Below, piece after piece: positions 1-11,139 of a stretch of 64,000 bases of DNA. The stretch spans positions 230,024-294,023 of the forward strand of contig CAJJDP010000084.1 in NCBI GenBank assembly GCA_905182995.1, given 5' to 3'. Source of the DNA: Paramecium octaurelia (taxonomy: Eukaryota > Ciliophora > Oligohymenophorea > Peniculida > Parameciidae). The notes under the pieces were generated by a model. It saw only the letters and a program-made list of their open reading frames with translations. It had not been told where the DNA came from and searched no databases. The position numbers and the translations under genes were made by a program. How positions within the stretch are numbered: position 1 is the stretch's first letter; every line of letters begins with the position of its first letter.

Positions 1-1546
<1,546 letters not shown>

Positions 1547-1573
1547 CAATTATTTTATAATTTATTTTTTAAT

Positions 1574-1959
1574 ATGGGGAAGAAAAACAAGAATAGAAAT
1601 TTTTCAACAAAGAAAAACTAATTCAAATAGATCAGCAGGACAAAGACGGCAGCTGTTTTTGATGAAAAGGAGAGAAAGGAGTATTTGACTGGGATGTTTG
1701 GGGCTAAATAGAAACGAAAAGAAGAATACATCAAATTGAGAAATGAGAAGCATAAGAAATTCAATAAGGAGTAGAAAGCATAAATTAGAGAAGTTAATAT
1801 TGACAAAAGTATTTTTAGGAAAAGAAGAAACAAATAGAGAGATTACAAAATCTAATTGACTTTAATAATTCTTTGAGCAAAACCTAATAGACAGAAAGTA
1901 TCAAGACTTCAAACAATAAGGAGGTTGAAGTGACAACTACTTTTTTTCATGAATAATGA
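1574..1959 (+). CDS. Nop25/Rrp17-like nucleolar protein
   Basis: Small basic protein of 118 residues resembling the Nop25/Rrp17/NOL12 family, RNA-binding nucleolar factors in large-subunit rRNA processing. The N-terminal block AAVFDEKERKEYLTGM followed by a Lys/Arg/Glu-rich helix matches the family core FDEKARREYLTG. A late Val-Thr-Thr-Thr near the C-terminus also recalls the family. One intron, 1809-1837 (29 bp), is required; without it the frame stops at once in out-of-frame TGA. It starts 27 bp after the stop of the kinase gene on the same strand, typical ciliate compaction rather than an operon. The family call rests on the short conserved block, so it is likely but not certain. Confidence 0.75.
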
Positions 1960-2238
1960 TCATATATATTTCATATTATAAGCATAATTTAGAAGAACTC
2001 CAATTTTTTTATCCCTTATAAATTCTAGTATGATATCAAGAAGACATCAAAAAGAGTAAGTTGATTTCTATAGATATAACCATATTAATTAATTTTAGGT
2101 ATTTTCTATTTTTAGTAATTTAGTTTTCATTAACAAGATGTAGTTGCTCAAGACCTTGCTTGATCCTAATAGTATTAATATGTTAAGTTGGTTGAATTTT
2201 GTTAGAATTCATTTAATTAATATATATTTATAATTGAA

Positions 2239-4021
2239 ATGAGCGATTTCTTTGCCTAATATAAAAGTGAAATTTCTCAGCAAAATTAAAGTGGATTCGG
2301 CAGTTTTAATGACAAGTAATGAACTTGATGATTAATACCCATTAGTTTAGGAGCGAGTTTTGGCAAATTGAATTAGGACAATCAAAGTTTTGGTGGAAAT
2401 GGAGGGGGAAGTTTTGCATAGAATTCAGGGTTTATTGTGTAAAATGAGTAATATCGATCTTCTGTTGGTTTAGAAGATGTGGTTGCTCCAATTTAAATCT
2501 AAGAATATTAAGAACCTTAAATATAAAAGGGAGTATTTTTTAGGAGCAGTGGCGATTTCGAGATGCAGTTTGAAGAGATTGGAATTGACAGATTGAATAT
2601 ACAACCTAAAATTTAAGAGGATTCTAAAGAACACAAGGCGCCATCATTTGATAGTGGAATGAAAAGCAGCTAATAATCATCTCATGAATTCGACATCAAA
2701 ATAGGTAGATTGCTCATCTAAAGTTTGTTTAGAATCAGGCGAGTAGATAAGTTCAAAGTTCAAACCCGAAGTTAAACTACTTTTAAACTCCAACATTATT
2801 TAGGAGAATAAGAATTTGTTTAATGTGAATCAAGCCAAGAGCATATATACAAATAAGATTACTCAATTGGTTGAATAGACCTAAAAGAAAGTTGATTTTG
2901 CTACCAAATCATCCCCCAGATTGTCGTAATATATGAAAATTATATCAATAGGAAGAGTCAACAAAAACTTCAGAGAAAATCACCCATAATTTCAAGGGAT
3001 CATTTCGATGTTTCCTCCAATGAGTTATAGTCAAGTCAAATGAGTCCTGATGGTAACATGGACCCTGTACAGTAAAAGTTGGCCAAGAATAGAGAATCAG
3101 CGAGAAATTCAAGAGCAAGAAAGAAAATTTATTATGAATTATTGGAAACCAAAGTGAAGGAGCTTTAGGATGAGTTGGACAAAGTAAAAGAATCAAATCG
3201 AAACCAAACAAAATACACTGAAATTTGCAACAAATTTTAAGAGAAAGTATATTAATTTGCAAAATCTAGTTTTAAACTTTTTTGGATTAATAATAATAAT
3301 TATTTGATAAATTAGAAACTTGTTTACTCAAAAATAAGGATAATTTTGAAATAGCAATGGTCCTAGATGCCTTGAGATATAGAACCAATTCTAACAGTTA
3401 AGAGAGAAATGAGGCTGCTAGACAATACTTTGACTCCATGGTTGAAGTGTGTTTGCCAATATAAACCAAATACCTTATTTATGCATTAGAACAAGACAAA
3501 GATTTCTTTGCATAACAACCTGAGTACTAAAGATCTTATATTAGTGATTATACTGACTGGATGAAGGATGTATTTAAGAAGACCGAAATAAAGCCAGAGC
3601 AGATTGTTAAAGTAAAGAAAATGAAATCTAAATTGTAAAGTGTCAGAAATACAATATCTGAGTAAATTTATCATTCTAGCCATTCTAGTTCTATATAGAA
3701 CATTAAAGTTCAACTAAAAATAATACAAGGTGAAGCCAACAAGGTGGATTAAATGTGGGAACAACTGAAGGAGTGCCTGACTCCTGTATAATTGGGCACT
3801 TGTCTTTTGGCTATGAAATAAGTAATCACAATAATTAATTATTAGAATGCTTTTCGTTAAGAGCTTTAAACATCCTCAATATTTTTATAGTTAAAGAATT
3901 CTTAAATGGTAATACTCCTCATTTATTAAACTAGTCTGAAGAAGATGATAACTTGATCAGGTCAGATTAATCATCTATTCCCAACAATAGGAAACTTGTC
4001 AAAAAATCTATGTAAGGATGA
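2239..4021 (+). CDS. bZIP transcription factor
   Basis: Predicted protein of 541 residues with a basic-leucine zipper in its middle. The basic region KLAKNRESARNSRARKK has the invariant N-x7-R spacing for DNA contact and is followed by a heptad region (LLETKVKELQDELDKV). The N-terminal part is Gln/Ser/Gly-rich and contains a short acidic stretch. The C-terminal half is globular with conserved-looking aromatic residues (TKYLIYALEQDKDFF). Introns: 2316-2345, 2705-2732, 2926-2951, 3247-3269, 3822-3845 (a multiple of three without TGA, so optional) and 3909-3934. With all of them removed the length is exactly 542 codons. It probably binds DNA as a dimer in the nucleus; target genes cannot be inferred. 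Confidence 0.88.
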
Positions 4022-4205
4022 CACAATATTCATCTAAGTCTTTTATTTTATTATTTCTGCATTTTGTTAATATAAATTATAATAATTATTAAAATGCCAA
4101 TTCTAAATATTTCCCTAATTTATTGATTTTTTATATTTAACCTACATTTAGATGTAGAAGTCAAGTTTAGTCAAATAATGAAAATCAGTTTAACATAACT
4201 ATAAA

Positions 4206-4496
4206 TCATTTTTCTTGGGTGAAGAAAATTACTTTCTCTTTGTTTTTGAGTATTGATTGAATCGATTGCTGGCTTTTTCTGGTTGGTGATGGTGAGAGAT
4301 CTTTTTTGCCATTTTTGGGAAAATAGCACAATTAATTGGTTCCGCTAAACCGTATATGTTTGAGAGGTTTGGATGAAGAAGATGGTGTTTCTTTTAAAAA
4401 AGGACTCTACAAGTTATCTTCTTGATCAGAATCGGGTATCACATTTTCTGAACTGTCTCCTTGAGTCTTCAAGACTTTTTAACTTGTGATTGCCAT
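4206..4496 (-). CDS. Small hypothetical protein with RVxF-like motif
   Basis: Uninterrupted 96-residue frame from ATG at 4496 to TGA at 4206-4208, convergent with the bZIP gene. It is Ser/Lys-rich and has no membrane segment. The stretch KHIRFSG fits the loose PP1-docking consensus [R/K]-x-[V/I]-x-F, so it could be a phosphatase-1 regulatory peptide, but this motif is short and common by chance. The last eight bases of its 5' end (start codon and the first codons) fall in the duplicated segment that begins at 4489. Codon use looks coding, and the neighbouring gap on either side is gene-free. No family recognised. Confidence 0.5.
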
Positions 4497-5845
4497 TGGA
4501 TACGCTTAAATATTCATTTTAACTAAGTTTCCTAAGTGATTATTGATATAATAAAAATATTTATCGAAATTTTAATCAGAATATCTGAGTTTAAAGTTTG
4601 AAAATGCAAAGTAATATTCCTTAAGTTTCTTCCGAAGATACTAATAGGCTAATATATTTATTATTGAATTAGAGAGGGTTTTAAATATAAAATATATTGG
4701 GCGATAATGTTTTTAAACTCAATAATGCGTAACAAATATTTTATTGTACAAAATTATTTATGATAATTTAATTTTGCATTCGAAATCAAACGTGTTAAAA
4801 TGTTTCAGTTTATAAGCAATGCACTTCTCTGCAAAAGAGTTTTTATATCGTAGTTTTAGTTTCATTTGTTGTAAGTAGTGGTATATTAAATAATTTATTT
4901 ATGATTAATAGATTCTCTAGGCTATATTTTTGTTCCTTAATTAAAATAGAGCCAGTCAACATTCACTATCAAGATGGACTATTTGATACAAACTATGGAT
5001 TACTAAAAATGACAAGGAATCCATACCTAAAACAAAAACAATTAGAAAGTATCACCAATGCATATTTCTTGGTGGATGGAGTTGGATCCAACTTCATTAA
5101 GAGTCTTTTTAAAAAGGATATGAATTCGTTGATTATATTTGATTGCGAAAAGATGCATTTAAGGAATGCAATCGAGATTTACTAGGCAACCAAAAAGTAA
5201 ATCGATTTGTAATTTTTTGGAACACCCAAAAGACCTCGCAATCCATTCTCAAAATGCAAAGGCCCCAAAGACATATTTAATCTCTATAGACATATTCAGA
5301 ATCAATAAAAACTTATGCTTTCAAGGATGTGTCTCGTTGTCAGCTACAATGGAGAAGTCAGAATACAAGGCACATTGCCAGAATGTGGAGATTTGAAATA
5401 TCACTTGGAAGAACAACCTAATAATATCAGTCAAATAGGATATCGCAAATACAATTACTTATTGCCTTTTAGTGCTTATCAGGGGATCGTAACTGCTTAT
5501 AATTACGAAAAAGAAGGAGTGGCAATAGAATTTTTGAACTATAAAAAGATCTATGCATTATATGGTGTTTTCCCTCCCACTCAAAGACAATATTAGGTCT
5601 TATTCCATTCATATATGCAGAAATTAGTTAAAATACATGATGTGTAATATTGATAACCATTTTCTTATAGGACTCATTCTTCCCTCTACAATGTGATTGA
5701 TTTGGGTTGTGGAACTGGAGTGCTTGGATTCATAGCAAATGACGTCCTATTGAGAAGCTTAAAGGATAAAGAAATCAATATCTATTCATTAGACAACGTT
5801 GAGAATGCGGTTAAATCTGCAAAAATCAATTCATAATGTTTGGAA
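4489..5845. repeat. Direct repeat copy 1 (1,357 bp), left of N
   Basis: This stretch reappears at 5847-7203 with a constant offset of 1,358; no difference was noticed in the stretches compared, and the encoded frames are the same. It ends exactly at the N at 5846. The copy stops inside the methyltransferase gene. An identical repeat ending at a lone N is the signature of two contigs with overlapping ends that were placed side by side instead of merged. Confidence 0.95.
4901..5845 (+). pseudogene. Truncated methyltransferase gene copy (assembly duplicate)
   Basis: Same 5' part of the gene as at 6259-7203: start at 4901, one intron at 5644-5670 by offset, and the SAM-binding motif DLGCGTG. It breaks off at the N at 5846 before the NPPW motif. 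It is not a biological pseudogene in all likelihood, but the end of a contig whose continuation is represented by the complete copy to the right. Confidence 0.85.
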
Positions 5846-5846
5846 N
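5846..5846. other. Single N: contig join
   Basis: One undetermined base between two identical 1,357 bp segments. It marks an unmerged contig overlap rather than a real gap of known size. Confidence 0.9.
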
Positions 5847-7203
5847 ATTGCCATTGGATACGCTTAAATATTCATTTTAACTAAGTTTCCTAAGTGATTA
5901 TTGATATAATAAAAATATTTATCGAAATTTTAATCAGAATATCTGAGTTTAAAGTTTGAAAATGCAAAGTAATATTCCTTAAGTTTCTTCCGAAGATACT
6001 AATAGGCTAATATATTTATTATTGAATTAGAGAGGGTTTTAAATATAAAATATATTGGGCGATAATGTTTTTAAACTCAATAATGCGTAACAAATATTTT
6101 ATTGTACAAAATTATTTATGATAATTTAATTTTGCATTCGAAATCAAACGTGTTAAAATGTTTCAGTTTATAAGCAATGCACTTCTCTGCAAAAGAGTTT
6201 TTATATCGTAGTTTTAGTTTCATTTGTTGTAAGTAGTGGTATATTAAATAATTTATTTATGATTAATAGATTCTCTAGGCTATATTTTTGTTCCTTAATT
6301 AAAATAGAGCCAGTCAACATTCACTATCAAGATGGACTATTTGATACAAACTATGGATTACTAAAAATGACAAGGAATCCATACCTAAAACAAAAACAAT
6401 TAGAAAGTATCACCAATGCATATTTCTTGGTGGATGGAGTTGGATCCAACTTCATTAAGAGTCTTTTTAAAAAGGATATGAATTCGTTGATTATATTTGA
6501 TTGCGAAAAGATGCATTTAAGGAATGCAATCGAGATTTACTAGGCAACCAAAAAGTAAATCGATTTGTAATTTTTTGGAACACCCAAAAGACCTCGCAAT
6601 CCATTCTCAAAATGCAAAGGCCCCAAAGACATATTTAATCTCTATAGACATATTCAGAATCAATAAAAACTTATGCTTTCAAGGATGTGTCTCGTTGTCA
6701 GCTACAATGGAGAAGTCAGAATACAAGGCACATTGCCAGAATGTGGAGATTTGAAATATCACTTGGAAGAACAACCTAATAATATCAGTCAAATAGGATA
6801 TCGCAAATACAATTACTTATTGCCTTTTAGTGCTTATCAGGGGATCGTAACTGCTTATAATTACGAAAAAGAAGGAGTGGCAATAGAATTTTTGAACTAT
6901 AAAAAGATCTATGCATTATATGGTGTTTTCCCTCCCACTCAAAGACAATATTAGGTCTTATTCCATTCATATATGCAGAAATTAGTTAAAATACATGATG
7001 TGTAATATTGATAACCATTTTCTTATAGGACTCATTCTTCCCTCTACAATGTGATTGATTTGGGTTGTGGAACTGGAGTGCTTGGATTCATAGCAAATGA
7101 CGTCCTATTGAGAAGCTTAAAGGATAAAGAAATCAATATCTATTCATTAGACAACGTTGAGAATGCGGTTAAATCTGCAAAAATCAATTCATAATGTTTG
7201 GAA
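5847..7203. repeat. Direct repeat copy 2 (1,357 bp), right of N
   Basis: Copy of 4489-5845 beginning directly after the N and running without a break into unique sequence at 7204. This copy carries the intact methyltransferase gene. Confidence 0.95.
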
Positions 7204-7686
7204 TATAAGAATTACACTGCAGAACAAGGAGACATCACAGACATAGAGACCTTATAGTATTAGTTGACTGTTTTCAAGTAACATATTATTATAATTTCTA
7301 GATACCCAGCCAAATTCAATTTGATTATTGCTAATCCACCATGGATCTAAGCATCTAAATTGCGTGTTGATGATTTGATTGAAAATACAGTCACAGATCC
7401 AGAAGGAATAATGTTAAAATCGATCTTTGAGTTTGCTAACAGATACCTGTAGATTGAGTCATTGGATTCCACTAAAGGAAGATTGATTTTAATTTATAGT
7501 GATCTATCTTAATTATTGGAATTGTAAGAAAAAGAAAAGGTACAAGATCTATGTAGAGAATATAAAATGGCCATTACATATTACTCAGAATTACCATTCC
7601 ATATTAAAGATCCTTAAAATGTTGATCCTCTCTTACAATACAAACAAAACAGTAAAGTTTAGCTATTTGAGATTCGCAAGATATGA
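6259..7686 (+). CDS. Class I SAM-dependent methyltransferase with NPPW motif
   Basis: Predicted protein of 458 residues. The C-terminal half has a Rossmann methyltransferase fold: motif I VIDLGCGTGVLGF binds S-adenosylmethionine, an acidic residue in IYSLDNVENAV follows, then QGDITD, and the catalytic IIANPPW. NPP(Y/W/F) is typical of enzymes that methylate planar nitrogens (HemK/PrmC-like, N6-adenine, small MTS-domain families). The N-terminal ~230 residues are not recognised. Introns 7002-7028 and 7278-7301 leave 459 codons. The start at 6259 (MINRFSRL) is the first ATG of the frame; an upstream exon cannot be excluded. Substrate (protein Gln, rRNA, tRNA) is unknown. Confidence 0.8.
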
Positions 7687-8166
7687 TCTATTATAATATA
7701 TATATAAAGTTGATTGCTAAGCTATCAATATGGTATAAAAATATTATTACAAATATCCTTTATAAATGTTATGATGAAATCTATATAGATTATACTTTTG
7801 AAATGACTTGTGTCATGAAGAAAAGAAGAAAATATAGAATTTAGAAACGTGAAATTATAAAAAGTGAGAGAATATCTAAAAATTGTAAAATTGATTATTA
7901 ACTATGATAAAATGAATCTAATAAACATTTTCTTTAATATAAACATGATAATAGAGATTGGATTCAATAATTAAAGTATTAATTAAATTGATGAATTATC
8001 TCAACATTTTAATTTATTGAAAGAAATTAGTAGATTAAGATGGATTGACTTATGTCTGGAAGGTTCTTTATAATATGAAATTAGAATAGTTATCATTAAC
8101 TAATTATAAATGAGACTTAATTATTGAGATTTTTATGTATAATTGAATAATAAAAATAATTCATAA
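7687..8166. other. Intergenic, AT-rich, no gene seen
   Basis: About 480 bp with many TGA codons in all forward frames and no conserved stretch. I see only AT-rich spacer sequence that should hold the terminator of the methyltransferase gene and the promoter of the next gene. Confidence 0.6.
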
Positions 8167-9737
8167 ATGAATCACCTAAGTTTAAGCTAGTAGCAAGACT
8201 TAGTTTAATTACTAACAATATATATTAGTAAGCATGAATAAATATAAAATTCAAACCAATCACTAGATGAGATGTTGAAATAGTTTATTAAAATTTACTC
8301 TCGTAGATTTTAATAAAATGAATATCAGAATACTTTAATTAGTTCACAAGTGTTAATATCAAGTCAAAAAATAATGTAGGAAAAGCCATAATTGCAATCA
8401 AAGATTATAATTTTGGATCAACTCAAAGAGTCAAGGGAGTAAGTGCTTTTGAAACTAGATTAAAGAGAATAAGAGTAGTCTAAGTTAGAAAAGGTTTTAG
8501 CGAGTCTTAATAAAAAAGAATCAATTTAACATTAATTTGAAGATCTGAATGATGGAATATAGATGTGCGAGGAGAAATGTGTTTTATTATAAGAAGAGAA
8601 TCTTGAGTTTACTAAGATAGCTGATTCTTTAAGATAGTAAAACGAGCAATTAAAACGTCGCTATTCTAAAGTAAAAAGATTTAATATTAGACTTATAGGC
8701 TCGTTCTACTTATGATAACAATATATCTACCTTGAATGAGTTGCAAAAACATGGGATGAATCTAAATTATCGAATAAACAAATCATTAAAAATAATTAAA
8801 GACTTAGGACTATTAAATCAAAGTGGAACAGTAAGTTAAAACAGGAATAATAGACTTGAGAACTTCGTTAGTAATTATTCAGAGTTGGAGGATACATGTA
8901 TAACATAATTAAATTCATTTTGAGCACCTCAAAGAGTTCTAAAAAAATTTGGAAACGTATGAAGGAAATATTGGTTAACAGGTGGCTGAAAGAATTTAAT
9001 AATTAATCACCATCAAACAAGAATTAGCATAAATTAATATGAAGGATCCCAGTTTGAACTCACCTAGATAGTAGGAAGTAGAAACAGTTGATCCTATATT
9101 GACATCGGGAGCATTTAGATTTAAGACTCACCATAATTTAGGAGAGAAATAAATTAGAAGAAGGCAGATCTCGTCACAGGAAGAGGATCTCAGGGCTTTC
9201 TCTGAATTAAATGAAGAAGATGAAGTGAAACATTCTTCTTCAGATGAGGATGATAAACGTCCTGAATAGAGATCCCATAAGTAGCCATGGTATTATAAAT
9301 CAGCATTTCCAATAATAAGTAGTAAGAATTCAGAGAAGAAATGGGAAAATTATAGTGGGAGAAGGAAACATCAGAAAAATATGTATTCTTTTGCATCTGA
9401 ATCATCAGATTAGAGTTTCAATAGAATGGGTGCGATGACTTTGAAAGAAGAATTTTAAAGCATTTATTAATAGGAACAAGTAGATGAAGATATCAAAGAA
9501 AAGGATACTGAGTTGAATGATAGCGATGAAATACCTTAGCTAGTTTAATAATAGTCAATAATCTAAGATTCTACTATTATCATAAACAGAAAGTCACAAT
9601 AACTAAGTAAATCAAAGGTTTAAATTGAAACCACAGAAGAACCTGTTAAGGTTGACCCTTACAAAAATCTAAAGATAGCAGGGGTTTTACTGGCTACTTG
9701 TGGAATAGCTGGATGGCTATGTAAGAAGTATTTTTGA
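8167..9737 (+). CDS. Coiled-coil protein with C-terminal membrane anchor
   Basis: Predicted protein of 496 residues. Residues ~70-280 are a Gln/Glu/Lys-rich coiled coil (for example LLKLDQREQEQSKLEKVLAS). A Ser/acidic-rich linker follows. The last ~25 residues form a single hydrophobic segment, KIAGVLLATCGIAGWL, ending in CKKYF, which suits a tail-anchored or vesicle-tethering protein such as a golgin-like factor. That role is inference only. Introns 8671-8698, 8898-8924 and 8957-8981 are proposed; the last two end in GAG and CAG rather than TAG and are less certain, but together they keep 497 codons in frame. The start at 8167 follows an in-frame TGA at 8125. Confidence 0.65.
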
Positions 9738-9879
9738 TTTTATATATGAATAATAATTAACACAAACATTCACTCATCCTTGTTTCTATCCAAGAAACTT
9801 TTGCTATCATATGATATTTTAGCAAATAGGGATTTTTTAGATGTAAACAAATGAGTCAGAAGTAGAATAGCAGCAGTCC

Positions 9880-11117
9880 TCAACGATATTGTACCAATTT
9901 CCATTACTTTGTGTCTAAGGTATCTGGCAACAACCTATGCAGTTATTTTAATAATAGTACCAAATTGACAGTCTGGAGAACTGGGAAACTGATGAAGTAA
10001 ATTCCTCCATAGATTCCAAGCATCAATATGAATTATTAAACGGCTCCATTACTCTTTTTATATGTGTTAGACAATCCATTCATAAAGTAGATGAATTCTC
10101 CAATAAATATAAAGGATGCCAACCAACCGACCCATCCTTCATAAGAGTGATCCTTATAGTAAGCATCATAATCTATAAAACCAACTCCTACGATAGTCAA
10201 TTAAAAGAATGCTATTAATAGTGATAAGGGCAGAAATATTTCGAAATTTTCAAATTTAGTGAAACTGATTTGCCAACCCCAAGACAACATCACTAATATC
10301 ATTGTTAAAGAGAATTGAGATGCAACCTGCATTTATTAATAAGATTTACCTATACAATAACTGAAGCCACATGAAGGAAAAGCACTCCTTGTCCATCATT
10401 ACTGTAAAACCATAAGTGCAATAGATTCACACTGTAGGAGATTGCTTCAAGGAAAAGAGTGACGACCAACAGAAACAATGCTAAGCTGAATTCCTCATAC
10501 TTTTCATGTCTTTAGACAATGTAATAGCCATTATAAACCAACATCACAATGTCAACCAAAACTACCACAATCATGAAATATTGAATTCCGAACTGTTCAA
10601 CTGAAAATTCAGTCTTACCAACATTCTTTATGTGAATATCCACTTCTAATTTAACTCGTTTATACTAATCTTCCTTGAATTCATCCCTTAATCTTCGATG
10701 GCAATCCGATATGGCATAATACCACATATGAGCTCTTAGTTTGGCTTTAATATTCCCTGTGTACACTTAAGAAAATTCTCCATTCCCAGGCACTTGAATA
10801 GTCTCTTTTCTTCTGGCCAAGGATTATCTCTAATTAATTAAGAATATACTTACCTCGCAACTTTGCTTCTCCAATGCTTCTGGCCACTCTTCATCTAAAT
10901 ACAACTCAAAAAGAATGGGGAATTTCCTTTCTCTCATTTCCTCAGACTCCAATCCAACAAGTTTGAATTTGATATGATAAGTGACATCTCCAACTTCAGC
11001 TCCAAATTTAGTCAGGTATTCCCAATCAGACAGCTATCTGATACGAAAACTTTTCTGAACCTTCTTTGTTTCACTAATCCACAATAGTGCTTACAACAGT
11101 ATTAGGAATTTATACAT
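9880..11117 (-). CDS. GPR180/TMEM145-like seven-helix membrane protein
   Basis: Predicted protein of 396 residues. A signal peptide (MYKFLILLQALLWIS) leads a ~170-residue lumenal domain that includes the stretch LRAHMWYYAISDC. The line KTEFSVEQFGIQYF then leads into about seven hydrophobic helices. This order matches the rhodopsin-like GPCR transmembrane family that contains GPR180, TMEM145 and the TMEM87-type proteins (Pfam GpcrRhopsn4). Introns 10830-10853 and 10327-10349 leave exactly 397 codons. The ATG at 11117 is chosen because it creates the signal peptide. It starts 22 bp from the stop of the next gene, on the same strand. A role in trafficking or signalling is inferred from the family only. 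Confidence 0.8.
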
Positions 11118-11139
11118 TTGAATAAATTATTTATATAAG

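Noticed and set aside
3822-3845. 24 bp segment in the bZIP gene as a certain intron
   Set aside because: It is a multiple of three without TGA, so retention also works; only cDNA can decide. Listed as optional.
4489-7203. Recent tandem gene duplication of the methyltransferase
   Set aside because: Copies that meet exactly at an N, with the left one broken there, fit an unmerged contig overlap far better.
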